DNA of 64,000 bases from Fermentimonas sp. (lineage in GTDB: Bacteria; Bacteroidota; Bacteroidia; Bacteroidales; Dysgonomonadaceae): the NCBI GenBank assembly GCA_015478775.1, contig JADMKP010000012.1:186001-250000 (forward strand), in the 5' to 3' direction. Shown here in pieces: positions 1-8,571 of this stretch. A model generated the notes under the pieces. It was not told where the DNA came from. It was given only the letters and a program-made list of their open reading frames with translations, and made no database searches. Made by a program: the position numbers and the translations under genes. Every line of letters begins with the position of its first letter. Within the stretch, counting starts at the first letter, position 1.

Positions 1-1
1 T

Positions 2-478
2 AATAAAATTGCTTTTGCTGCAAAACATTTTAATTGTCAAATTTATAAAGAAAGAGTTCAGGCTTATAAAGACGTACTAATTGAAAATAATATTGGTTTT
101 AACCCTGATTATCTACTTTACAGCGAGTTAACATTAGATGATACTCATGATGTAATTTCACGATTTATAAATCTTAAATCACGTCCCGATGCCTTAATAC
201 TCCCTACTTTCATTTCTGCATTGCAAGCTATTTCTATTGCTAAAATAAACAATATCTCTACACCCGAAGAAATGGCAATAGTTTCATTTGATGGAGATCC
301 AGAATGTAGGTATTCATCTCCCTCTATTACAGGTATAGAACGACCTTGTACTGAGATAGGATCAAAAATAGGTCAATTATCATTAGAGATATGTGATAAT
401 AAAATATATGATAAAAATACCACAAAAATTTTTCATTCTAACCTAATAATAAGAGGTTCATCACTATCTATATTCTGA
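2..478 (+). CDS. LacI-family transcriptional regulator, C-terminal part (5' end outside window)
   Basis: The reading frame is open from the first bases of the window to the TGA at 478, giving about 158 residues with no start inside the window. The visible part matches the sugar-binding half of LacI/PurR-type regulators: a 'PDALILPTF' strand, the hallmark 'PEEMAIVSFDGD' segment, then 'SITGIERP', an 'IGSKIGQLSLEI' helix and a C-terminal 'LIIRGSS' ending. The DNA-binding helix-turn-helix would lie upstream and cannot be seen. Such proteins bind a sugar or nucleotide effector and repress nearby transport or catabolic genes. Its target is unknown; the dehydrogenase operon 125 bases downstream has its own promoter-like sequence. 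Confidence 0.85.
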   Translation, partial: NKIAFAAKHFNCQIYKERVQAYKDVLIENNIGFNPDYLLYSELTLDDTHDVISRFINLKSRPDALILPTFISALQAISIAKINNISTPEEMAIVSFDGDPECRYSSPSITGIERPCTEIGSKIGQLSLEICDNKIYDKNTTKIFHSNLIIRGSSLSIF

Positions 479-500
479 AGATTTTTAATGATAAAATGGT

Positions 501-508
501 TATCTTTG
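501..508 (+). promoter_or_regulatory. Bacteroidota-type -7 promoter element upstream of pdhA
   Basis: TATCTTTG fits the TAnnTTTG -7 consensus used by the Bacteroidota primary sigma factor. It predicts a transcript start near 514 and a leader of about 90 bases before the ATG at 604. I see no clear TTTG at the -33 position, so this is a motif match only. Confidence 0.5.
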
Positions 509-603
509 CGAGATATTAAAAACTATTTATATAACTAAATGTTATATACACGATTGTAATTCACAGCTTATTATTATAAAACTAGTTCAAAATAAACAGA
601 TAA

Positions 604-1713
604 ATGACTCAAAAAGATTTACCTGAGGTGTTTCATGATTTTAATCCAATTGAAGATAAAATGCTACGTATCATCGATGATGAAGGGAATGTTGTCAATA
701 AAAGATTGATGCCCTCGTTAGATGATGAAACTATTATAGATGCTTATAAACAAATGCTTTATGAGAGGGTTGCCGATGAAATGGCTATATCTTATCAAAG
801 ACAGGGCAGAATGTATACATTTACTCCTAATCTGGGGCAAGAAGCAATTCACATTGCAGCTGGTATGAATATTAGACACCAGGACTGGCTAGTTCCGGCT
901 TTTCGCGAAATGGGTGTACTCCTTTCAAAAGGTGTTACAATGAAAGAGATGTTTCTTTTTTACTTGGGCAATGAGCACGGAGGCAGTTTTAAGAATGCTA
1001 ACAATACTCTACCCATAGCTATTTCTATTGGAACGCAGTTTCATCATGCTACAGGAATTGGGTATTCAGTAAAACAGCAGAAAAAAGATGAAGCTGTTTT
1101 TACTTTCATAGGTGATGGTGGCACTTCGGAAGGTGATTTTAGTGAATCACTTAATTTTGCGGGTGTATGGCAAGTGCCTGTAATATTTACCATTCAGAAT
1201 AATCAATATGCTATATCAGTTCCGGTTAAATCACAAACTAAGTCAATAAACCTTGCCGTAAAATCGGTTGCCTTCGGGATTCCGGGAATTAAGGTTGATG
1301 GTAACGATTTCTTCGCTATGTATCTTGCATACAAAACAGCAGCTGAGTATGCACTTGCCGGAAATGGTCCGGTGTTAATTGAGGCATTTACTTACAGACT
1401 AGGTGCTCATACCACTTCTGACGATCCTTCTAAGTATAGAAAAAAAGAGGAGGAAGAAGAATGGGCGTTGGTTGATCCTTTACTTCGTTTAGAGAAGTAT
1501 ATGAGAGTAAATAATCTTTGGAATTTAGATGTTGAGGCGTTGAGGGAAAAGTATAAAAAAGATGTTGATGCTCAGTTTAATGATGCAGAGAAGAATAAAA
1601 AATATCCGATCGATGATATATTCAACTATATGTATAGCGATATGCCGCAAGATCTTTTGAGACAAAAAGCTGAATATGAACAATTTTTAAGCTGGAAGGA
1701 GAATAGGAAATGA
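604..1713 (+). CDS. pdhA: Pyruvate dehydrogenase (2-oxoacid dehydrogenase) E1 component, alpha subunit
   Basis: A 369-residue thiamine-diphosphate enzyme subunit. With the beta subunit encoded next, it decarboxylates a 2-oxoacid, probably pyruvate, and hands the acyl group to the lipoyl arm of E2 in the cytoplasm. The ThDP/Mg motif is visible: G170-D171-G172 followed about 27 residues later by N199-N200 ('IQNNQYAIS'). The N-terminal 'DDEGNVVN' stretch and the 'AHTTSDDPSKYR' loop resemble PdhA of Bacillus-type PDH more than the branched-chain enzyme, but substrate choice cannot be proved from sequence. The stop codon overlaps the start of the beta gene (ATGA at 1710-1713), indicating coupled translation. 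Many anaerobic Bacteroidales rely on pyruvate:ferredoxin oxidoreductase, so a separate-subunit PDH is a notable extra. Confidence 0.9.
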   Translation: MTQKDLPEVFHDFNPIEDKMLRIIDDEGNVVNKRLMPSLDDETIIDAYKQMLYERVADEMAISYQRQGRMYTFTPNLGQEAIHIAAGMNIRHQDWLVPAFREMGVLLSKGVTMKEMFLFYLGNEHGGSFKNANNTLPIAISIGTQFHHATGIGYSVKQQKKDEAVFTFIGDGGTSEGDFSESLNFAGVWQVPVIFTIQNNQYAISVPVKSQTKSINLAVKSVAFGIPGIKVDGNDFFAMYLAYKTAAEYALAGNGPVLIEAFTYRLGAHTTSDDPSKYRKKEEEEEWALVDPLLRLEKYMRVNNLWNLDVEALREKYKKDVDAQFNDAEKNKKYPIDDIFNYMYSDMPQDLLRQKAEYEQFLSWKENRK

Positions 1714-2687
1714 GTGTTATGACAATGGTGAAGGCGATTAACAATGCGCTGGATATTAAGCTTAATGAAGATAAAAGTATAGTTGTATACGGTGAGGATG
1801 TTGGGGTTGAAGGCGGCGTGTTTCGTGTAACAGAAGGTTTGCAAAAAAAATATGGTGTTGAAAGAGTATTTGATTCACCTTTAGCGGAGTCGGGAATTGT
1901 GGGAACTGCATTGGGTATGGCTATATCGGGACTTAGGCCTATTGTGGAACTTCAATTTGATGGTTTTACTTATCCTGCATTTAATCAGATTGCATCAAAT
2001 GTATCTAGAATGCAAAACAGATCGAGAGGAAAGTTTAAGGTTCCTATGGTGATTCGTTTTCCCTATGGTGGTGGTGTTAATGCTTTAGAGCATCACTCTG
2101 AAAGCCCCGAATCTCTTTTTGCCCATCTGCCTGGTTTAAAAGTTGTTGTGCCCTCATCACCTTATGATGCGAAAGGTTTGTTGATATCAGCAATTGAAAG
2201 CGAAGACCCTATAATATTTATGGAGCCTAAACGTATTTATAGAGCTATAAAACAAGAGGTTACGGAAGAGAAATTTACATTGCCTCTTGGTAAGGCAAGA
2301 GTAGTAAAAGAGGGTGCCGATGTTACAGTTATAGCATTTGGTGCAATGGTAAGGGAATGTCAGAAAGCAATTGAAATAGCTAATGAAGCAGGTATTTCTG
2401 TTGAGTTGATCGACTTAAGAAGTATTTATCCTATTGATAGAGAAACTGTAGGTAAATCAATAAGAAAAACTGGAAGATTGGTAGCGGTTGCCGAAGCTCA
2501 TGAATCTTTTAGTATAGGTTCAGAATTGGTTACTATTGCAAACGAAGAAGCATTTTTGTCACTAGAGTCCCCGCCCAGAAGAGTAATGGGTTACGATACT
2601 GTTGTTCCGTTAGCTCAAGGCGAAAAGTATTATATTATTTCTCCTGAGCGCATCTTTTATGAAATAGAAAAATCTTTTAGATATTAA
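1710..2687 (+). CDS. pdhB: Pyruvate dehydrogenase (2-oxoacid dehydrogenase) E1 component, beta subunit
   Basis: A 325-residue transketolase-like beta subunit that pairs with the upstream alpha subunit to form the E1 alpha2-beta2 tetramer. Family features visible include 'VVYGEDVGVEGGVFRVTEGL' near the N terminus, the 'FDSPLAESGIVGTALGMA' segment that forms part of the cofactor pocket, 'RFPYGGGV' with 'HHSESPESLFAH', and a C-terminal domain with 'IDLRSIYPID' and 'EAHESF'. Length is normal for the family. The ATG overlaps the pdhA stop by four bases. The E2 gene follows after 42 bases in the same direction. Confidence 0.92.
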   Translation: MSVMTMVKAINNALDIKLNEDKSIVVYGEDVGVEGGVFRVTEGLQKKYGVERVFDSPLAESGIVGTALGMAISGLRPIVELQFDGFTYPAFNQIASNVSRMQNRSRGKFKVPMVIRFPYGGGVNALEHHSESPESLFAHLPGLKVVVPSSPYDAKGLLISAIESEDPIIFMEPKRIYRAIKQEVTEEKFTLPLGKARVVKEGADVTVIAFGAMVRECQKAIEIANEAGISVELIDLRSIYPIDRETVGKSIRKTGRLVAVAEAHESFSIGSELVTIANEEAFLSLESPPRRVMGYDTVVPLAQGEKYYIISPERIFYEIEKSFRY

Positions 2688-2729
2688 TGCTTGTTATAAC
2701 TTAAAATCTATCTAATAAAAAATAACCAT

Positions 2730-4088
2730 ATGAAGTTTATATTTAATTTTCCAGATTTGGGAGAGGGACTTGAAGAAGGTACCGTTTTGGAGTGGTTTGT
2801 GAAGGAAGGTCAAAGAGTTAAAGTTGGCGATTCACTTGTACAAATGGAGACAGACAAGGTGGTAGCCGATATCCCTTCTCCAAGGGACGGAGTAATTCTT
2901 AAAACACACGGAGAAGTTGGTGATATTATAAAGGTTGGCTCACCACTTGTGGATATTCAAGTAGAAGGTAGTGAGGCAAACGCAGAAAACAGTGATTCAA
3001 AGGATGTTGTGGAGTCTGAAGAGGAAAGAATTGAGAAAGAGGTTGACAGCGGTAAGGTTGAAAAAACCGTAATAGAACCTATTACCGATTCTGATGAAGA
3101 CGCAGGTGCTGTTGTAGGTACAATGGAAATTGCGGCAAAGAATTCAATCATGCCCGCAAGCAATGAGGCTGAAGAATATTCAACAGATACAAGTGAAACT
3201 CCACGTAAGGCCCTGGCAACCCCGGTAGCACGAGCGATGGCAAAAAATCTTGGAATAGATATTAATAAGGTTGATGGAAGTGGTCCTTCGGGAAGGGTGA
3301 AAAAATCTGATATAAGGGAGTTCAAAGCTAACGCCGAGCAGGGTTACCAATCAACCCCGGATGTAAGGATAAGTGATACAAAGGGAGATGAAACTTATGT
3401 GCCTCTTACACAAATAAGGAAAGCTATAGCTAAGAACATGCTTCAATCGATACATAATACCGCACAGATGTCGGTTTTTGAAGAGGTTGATATTTATGAA
3501 CTGATGCAGGTTAGAAGCAGATATAAGCAACGTTTTGCTAATAAAGACGTTAATCTAACATATCTCGCATTTATTGTAAAAGCTGTAGCGCAAGCATTAA
3601 AGCATCATAGACAGCTAAATTCTCAGATTGATACAGAACATAACAGGATGATTTACAGAAATCGTTATCATATTGGTGTGGCTGTGGATACTCCCGATGG
3701 TTTGATGGTTCCTGTTATTCGTGATGCAGATAAACTAACAATTTTTCAAATTGCCAAGCAAATTGCTGAATTGGCAAATAAAGCTAGAAACAGAAAGCTG
3801 TCACTTGATGAAATGAGGGGTGGGTCTTTTAGTATCACCAGTTTTGGTTCAATTGGTGGAATATACGCCACTCCAGTATTAAATTACCCACAAGCAGGAA
3901 TTCTAGGGATAGGACGAATTCTTAAAAAACCCGTAGTAAGAGATGAGGAGATTGTAGTTGGCCATGTTATGCCTCTTTCGCTAACCGTTGATCATAGAAT
4001 TGTTGATGGTGGTGAAGCTACTAGGTTTATATACAAGGTAATGGAGTACCTTGCAGATCCTATTTCCTTTTTAATGGAGGAGGAGTAG
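2730..4088 (+). CDS. pdhC: 2-oxoacid dehydrogenase E2, dihydrolipoamide acyltransferase
   Basis: A 452-residue E2 core protein that takes the acyl group from E1 on a lipoyl-lysine and transfers it to CoA. Domain order: an N-terminal lipoyl domain (about 1-78) with attachment lysine K43 in 'METDKVVADI'; an acidic, Glu/Ser-rich linker (about 85-155); a peripheral subunit-binding domain (about 160-197, 'ATPVARAMAKNLGID'); and a C-terminal catalytic acyltransferase domain with H422 and D426 in 'DHRIVDGG'. There is only one lipoyl domain. No dihydrolipoamide dehydrogenase (E3) gene is nearby, so E3 must be supplied from elsewhere in the genome. The last codons form a purine-rich GGAGGAGGAG just before the next gene. 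Confidence 0.92.
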   Translation: MKFIFNFPDLGEGLEEGTVLEWFVKEGQRVKVGDSLVQMETDKVVADIPSPRDGVILKTHGEVGDIIKVGSPLVDIQVEGSEANAENSDSKDVVESEEERIEKEVDSGKVEKTVIEPITDSDEDAGAVVGTMEIAAKNSIMPASNEAEEYSTDTSETPRKALATPVARAMAKNLGIDINKVDGSGPSGRVKKSDIREFKANAEQGYQSTPDVRISDTKGDETYVPLTQIRKAIAKNMLQSIHNTAQMSVFEEVDIYELMQVRSRYKQRFANKDVNLTYLAFIVKAVAQALKHHRQLNSQIDTEHNRMIYRNRYHIGVAVDTPDGLMVPVIRDADKLTIFQIAKQIAELANKARNRKLSLDEMRGGSFSITSFGSIGGIYATPVLNYPQAGILGIGRILKKPVVRDEEIVVGHVMPLSLTVDHRIVDGGEATRFIYKVMEYLADPISFLMEEE

Positions 4089-4092
4089 TTTA

Positions 4093-5613
4093 ATGCCAGA
4101 TACTGAACCCACAAACAAAGGTTTTATACGATTTATTGAAAAAGGCGGTAACGCATTACCACATCCAGCAATATTATTTGCAATATTTGCCCTCATCACA
4201 CTTATACTCTCTGCAATTGGAGGGTTGCTTGGTTGGAATGGGTTTCATCCTGCTACAGGTGAGACTGTTAATGTAATTAATCTTCTTTCAAAAGAGGGAG
4301 TACACAGAGTTCTTCTTGAAATGGTTTCAAGTTATACCAGCTTTGCACCTCTTGGCATTGTTATGGTGGCTCTACTGGGTATAGGGGTTGCTGAGAGTAG
4401 CGGATTTATTGGTACCGCAGTTAAAGCTTTGCTTGTAAAAGCTCCTCGCAAAAGTGTAACCTTTATGGTTGTTTTCACGGGTGTTCTTTCTAATGTTGCT
4501 TCGGACGTGGGTTACATACTTATTATTCCACTTGCAGGAGTAATATTCCACTCACTCGGCAGGCACCCCATAGCTGGCATGGCAGCGGCATTTGCAGGTG
4601 TTAGCGGGGGTTTTAGCGCTAATATTTTAATAGGAACTATCGACCCTCTACTTGCGGGTCTTTCTACTGAGGCCGCACAGATATTAGATCCAGAATATGT
4701 AGTTATGCCTACTGCCAATTACTACTTTATGCTTGTTTCTACTTTCCTTATTACAATTTTAGGCACTATTGTTACTGATAAGATTGTTGAACCTCGATTG
4801 GGAAAATATACAGGTGATGTTGAACCGGAAGCTATTACTAAATTAACACCTATTGAACGTAAAGGTCTTAGAAATACCGGATTGGCAGCATTGGTGTGGA
4901 CAGTGTTGATATTAATAGCTATTATTCCCGACAATGGTTTCTTAAGAGGTCCTGATAATACTATTTTACACTCTCCATTACTTAGAGGCTTTATCGCATT
5001 TTTATTCCTTATTGCTTCTTCTTTAGGTATCGTTTATGGATATACGGTTGGTACATTCAAAAAATCATCGGATGTAATAAACGGAATGAATCAAAGTTTT
5101 AAAACTCTTGTTTCTTTCCTTGTACTTGTTTTCTTTGCCTCACAGTTTGTTGCTTGGTTTCAGTGGAGCAATCTTGGTGTACTGCTTGCAATTTCAGGAG
5201 CAGAGTTTTTGCAACGTCTTAATATTGGTTTGATTCCATTGGTGATAATATTTATATTGTTTTCTGCCTTTATAAACCTGTTTATGGGGAGTGCATCTGC
5301 TAAATGGGCAATTATGGCGCCAATATTTGTCCCTATATTTATGTTGCTGGGTTATTCGCCCGAACTATCACAAGCAGTTTACAGGGTAGGGGATAGTATT
5401 ACAAACATAATATCTCCAATGATGAGTTTCTTTGCACTAATAATAGTATATTTTCAAAAATATCAGAAAGAAGCAGGTTTTGGTACTATGGTAGGAAACA
5501 TGTTGCCATATTCTATTGCATTTTTTATTGGATGGACAGCTTTATTAATAGCATGGATACTGCTTGGACTCCCTCTAGGTCCCGAAGCTCCACAGCTATA
5601 TAATGTGAGTTAG
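4093..5613 (+). CDS. AbgT-family transporter
   Basis: A 506-residue polytopic inner-membrane protein with roughly a dozen hydrophobic segments. The N-terminal 'FIEKGGNALPHPAILFAIFAL', the 'FAPLGIVMVALLGIGVAESSG' helix, the 'SDVGYILIIPLAGVIF' segment and the C-terminal 'MGSASAKWAIMAPIFVPI' helix are characteristic of AbgT transporters. Described members import p-aminobenzoyl-glutamate, a folate breakdown product, or export sulfonamides; the substrate here is not known. The gene starts four bases after the E2 stop and shares its transcript, so the substrate may relate to 2-oxoacid metabolism (inference). The following gene is convergent, with only 10 bases between the two stops and no terminator visible. 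Confidence 0.85.
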   Translation: MPDTEPTNKGFIRFIEKGGNALPHPAILFAIFALITLILSAIGGLLGWNGFHPATGETVNVINLLSKEGVHRVLLEMVSSYTSFAPLGIVMVALLGIGVAESSGFIGTAVKALLVKAPRKSVTFMVVFTGVLSNVASDVGYILIIPLAGVIFHSLGRHPIAGMAAAFAGVSGGFSANILIGTIDPLLAGLSTEAAQILDPEYVVMPTANYYFMLVSTFLITILGTIVTDKIVEPRLGKYTGDVEPEAITKLTPIERKGLRNTGLAALVWTVLILIAIIPDNGFLRGPDNTILHSPLLRGFIAFLFLIASSLGIVYGYTVGTFKKSSDVINGMNQSFKTLVSFLVLVFFASQFVAWFQWSNLGVLLAISGAEFLQRLNIGLIPLVIIFILFSAFINLFMGSASAKWAIMAPIFVPIFMLLGYSPELSQAVYRVGDSITNIISPMMSFFALIIVYFQKYQKEAGFGTMVGNMLPYSIAFFIGWTALLIAWILLGLPLGPEAPQLYNVS

Positions 5614-5623
5614 ATACACAAGT

Positions 5624-7348
5624 TTACTTCAACATCCAAGCTAGAGCAAATACTAATGGAGCTTGCCAGTTTATAGCTACTTCATTACGTGCATAATCAT
5701 CTTCTAAATCTACCCAATCGGTTGCTGAGTGTCCACCACCTACTAAATATCCAGGCCATGGCGCTACAATTTTATCAGCTCCTGATCTTCTATCGTGTGG
5801 GTTCATTGGAGGATTATGTCCTAAACCTGTTACGAATGATCTATTATAGTAATTTCTGCCAAAGAGGTGGTCAACTGCATTTCGAGCAACTTCTCTATAT
5901 GTGTTATTTTGTTGAAGTTTATTAGCAACAAATAAGTTGAGGGTTTGTCTGGCAACGGTGCCATTGCATCCCCAATAATAGAGGTCGAGTGGCCGACCAT
6001 ACATATCGGACTGAGATTTTCTTGTGATAGTATCGGCAGTTTTAATTATATTTTCTCTTATGGATGAGATTACATTTGGAGTCTTTCCTTTTTTTTCTGA
6101 AAGAATATAAGCGAAAAGAGCAAGATTTGTAACATTCCCCCAATCCCAATTTTCATCAGACTTGAAATCAATTTCGGCTACTGCTTTTTCAAAATATTCT
6201 AGGTATTTGTCTTCTCCCGTGGTTTCCCATAACTCAGCTGCTGCCCATAGTTTGTCGTCGTAATCCCTTGTTTGATAGCCACCGGTTTTAAAGTCACCTT
6301 GTATAAATGGCTTTTCTTCTGGATTATCTATCAAGTAATTAAAACTTAGCTTAGCTGCAGCTAAACATTTATTGGCATACTCAGTATCATATGGAGCAAA
6401 TATTCGTGAAGCCTGTGCTGCAACCGCTGCAAAAGATGCTGTGGCAGCGCTGCTCCACTCTGTAAAGAAGCGCTTTTCATTATCTTCTTCGGGCATAATA
6501 AATGCAGAAAAGTTTGTACGAGTTAACTTGTGCGAGACTCTGCCGCTACCATCAGGATAAGGCATCTTTAATAACCAATCCATTTCCCATTTCAGTTCTT
6601 TGAGATAATGAGGAAGGAGGTTATCATCTTCATCTTCATCTTCATCTTCTTCTCCTCCTCCTACTACTCTTGATTCTGGTATACGGTAAGACGACTCAAT
6701 AATGTTTTCTTGTAAATGCTCCCAAGTAAAAAGTAGTACACCCATTGTTATACCTGCATTAACTACATACTTGCCATAGTCTCCGGCATCGTGCCAACCT
6801 CCTGTACCATCAATTATTACTCCAGGATATCCAATATAATCACCATATGCATCATTATGGTGACACGATTCGTGATGAAATATATCTCCATTATGCTCTG
6901 CAGTAACAGCCGTACCACAGCGTAATAGGTAGAAGCTATTCATAACCGTAGCGAAAGGAACATCATAGAGGTTGTTATTAATTAAGAAATTTTCTGATCT
7001 TTCTCCATTGTCTAGTTGTATATAATATTCACCAATTTCAGAAAAGTCTGGGAAGTCTGCTATCCATAAATTCTGATCTACATTTTCTTGGTAATTTGGA
7101 CCTACCGTATTGCCTTGATAAACAGTTTTATTGTCTGACGTTTGTTTTAATTCAAATGTTTTGGCTTCTGAAGAAACTGTTATCTCTTTTTTGTGATTGG
7201 GTAAGTAACCTATAGAATTTAAATGTATACTACCAATAGATGCTTCATTAGCATTGTTTTTATTCTGCTTATTGACACAACTTATCATACTTATAAAGAG
7301 TATAAGTGTGATAATTGAATGTAAAGAAGTTGAGAAATAATTGCTCAT
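5624..7348 (-). CDS. GH9 family glycoside hydrolase (endoglucanase/glucomannanase-like) lipoprotein
   Basis: A 574-residue inverting beta-glucanase, probably surface or periplasmic. A type II signal peptide ends at lipobox Cys24 ('SMISC'). Next comes the Ig-like N-terminal domain of GH9 enzymes (about 40-125) and then the (alpha/alpha)6 catalytic barrel. The catalytic base region is 'GGWHDAGDYGKY' (D187, D190) and the proton donor is E556 in 'NEVAINWQ'; 'NPHDRRSGAD' is also typical. As last gene of the mannan operon it likely attacks glucose-containing stretches of glucomannan. An unusual Gly/Glu/Asp tract (about 230-242) encoded by a hexanucleotide repeat sits in a loop after the first catalytic motif. 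The ATG overlaps the stop of the upstream epimerase gene (ATGA). Confidence 0.9.
   Translation of the reverse strand: MSNYFSTSLHSIITLILFISMISCVNKQNKNNANEASIGSIHLNSIGYLPNHKKEITVSSEAKTFELKQTSDNKTVYQGNTVGPNYQENVDQNLWIADFPDFSEIGEYYIQLDNGERSENFLINNNLYDVPFATVMNSFYLLRCGTAVTAEHNGDIFHHESCHHNDAYGDYIGYPGVIIDGTGGWHDAGDYGKYVVNAGITMGVLLFTWEHLQENIIESSYRIPESRVVGGGEEDEDEDEDDNLLPHYLKELKWEMDWLLKMPYPDGSGRVSHKLTRTNFSAFIMPEEDNEKRFFTEWSSAATASFAAVAAQASRIFAPYDTEYANKCLAAAKLSFNYLIDNPEEKPFIQGDFKTGGYQTRDYDDKLWAAAELWETTGEDKYLEYFEKAVAEIDFKSDENWDWGNVTNLALFAYILSEKKGKTPNVISSIRENIIKTADTITRKSQSDMYGRPLDLYYWGCNGTVARQTLNLFVANKLQQNNTYREVARNAVDHLFGRNYYNRSFVTGLGHNPPMNPHDRRSGADKIVAPWPGYLVGGGHSATDWVDLEDDYARNEVAINWQAPLVFALAWMLK
6624..6668 (-). 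repeat. GAAGAT microsatellite inside the GH9 gene
   Basis: The coding strand carries several GGA codons, two GAA codons and then alternating GAA/GAT codons, giving a Gly3-Glu2-(Asp-Glu)n-Asp2 tract. The repeat is in frame, so gain or loss of units would change loop length without a frameshift. Confidence 0.8.
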
Positions 7349-8544
7349 AATATTTTATTATTTAATATCATACACATTCTACTGTTATGATAAGGACATT
7401 TCCAAAAACCAGCCTTATCATCATTTATATTTGGAGTACCATCTTCAAGAATACTCCAGTACCATTCACCCTGATCTTTGTCGATAAGGTTCTTTTTAAT
7501 ATAATTCCAGCAGTTAAAAGCTTTTATGAGCGACTCTTCATTATCATGTTGAATGTAATGTTGGTAGAAACCTGTTACTGCCTCTGCCTGCACCCACCAA
7601 TGCCTTTCTTTATCAATATTATCTGTGTGAGGATTATATTCGTATATCATGCTCCCATCGCTCATGAATCCATCGCTTGCTGTATTTGCAATTAGGTTGC
7701 TTTTGAATCTGACCCTTTCTATAATTTCTTTATCTTCTAGCATCAATGCTGCTTCGTTCAACAACCACGCAGCTTCAATGTCATGGCCAAACGATATTTT
7801 TTTATTAGAGCTTTTCCAGTTTTCATCAAAAAAAAGATTTAAGTGGTTTGTATCTTTATCAATAATTTTATCTAGAAAAACTTCTATTAAATTTCGTAGA
7901 CTTCCTTTTAGGTTTGTATCTTTCCATACGCTATAGAGTTTGGTATAAGCTTCTAAAATATGTAAATGAGTATTCATTGTATAATACATATTTTCATCTT
8001 TTGAGCTTAGTCGCATATCTTCTATAGGTTGCCACTCTTCACTTAATGCTTCAACATATCCGTTGGTTTTATGTTTAAAGCAATACTCTTCTATCACTTT
8101 AAATATCTCAATTGACAATTCTAAACTATCGCCATCACCTGTTGCATGCCAATATTCCGTTAGTCCATATATTGCAAACGCTTGAGCATATACTTGCTTT
8201 TTGCTATTTGAGGGAGAGCCGGTATGATTTAGTTGCCAATACACGCCTTTATATTTCTTATCAATGAAATTTTTGAGCAAATACTTTTGTGCTCGGGTTG
8301 CTACTTCTAGATATTCTTTGTTCCCATACAAACGGTATGCGGCTGAGAAAGTCCACAGAATCCTAGTATTTAAGACTGAACCTTTATGCGCATCTTTTAT
8401 AACTTTCCCTTTTCCATTTATGCAACCATAAAAACCACCATTTACCATGTCTTGCATCCTATTAATCCAGAATGGAAGAATATTATGAATTAATTCATCA
8501 TCAAGCTCTTTTTTAAAGCTATTTATATCATTTAACAGCATCAT
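7345..8544 (-). CDS. Mannobiose/cellobiose 2-epimerase (AGE superfamily)
   Basis: A 399-residue cytoplasmic (alpha/alpha)6 barrel enzyme of the N-acylglucosamine 2-epimerase superfamily. It should convert the reducing-end mannose of beta-1,4-mannobiose to glucose, making mannosyl-glucose for the GH130 phosphorylase encoded two genes upstream. Motifs fitting cellobiose/mannobiose 2-epimerases include 'SFGHDIEAAWLL', 'RHWWVQAEAV' and the C-terminal 'GFWKCPYHNSRMC', which together supply the catalytic His residues and aromatic platform. No signal peptide is present. Gene order with GH130, permease and GH26 mirrors the characterised Bacteroides fragilis mannan cluster, which strengthens the call. 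It overlaps the GH9 gene by four bases. Confidence 0.9.
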   Translation of the reverse strand: MMLLNDINSFKKELDDELIHNILPFWINRMQDMVNGGFYGCINGKGKVIKDAHKGSVLNTRILWTFSAAYRLYGNKEYLEVATRAQKYLLKNFIDKKYKGVYWQLNHTGSPSNSKKQVYAQAFAIYGLTEYWHATGDGDSLELSIEIFKVIEEYCFKHKTNGYVEALSEEWQPIEDMRLSSKDENMYYTMNTHLHILEAYTKLYSVWKDTNLKGSLRNLIEVFLDKIIDKDTNHLNLFFDENWKSSNKKISFGHDIEAAWLLNEAALMLEDKEIIERVRFKSNLIANTASDGFMSDGSMIYEYNPHTDNIDKERHWWVQAEAVTGFYQHYIQHDNEESLIKAFNCWNYIKKNLIDKDQGEWYWSILEDGTPNINDDKAGFWKCPYHNSRMCMILNNKIL

Positions 8545-8571
8545 TAATTATCTCTTCTCTTTTTAAGATAC

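Noticed and set aside
2957-3325. 122-codon open frame on the minus strand
   Set aside because: It lies wholly inside the E2 linker and binding-domain region and is a Ser/Leu-rich mirror of the acidic linker codons.
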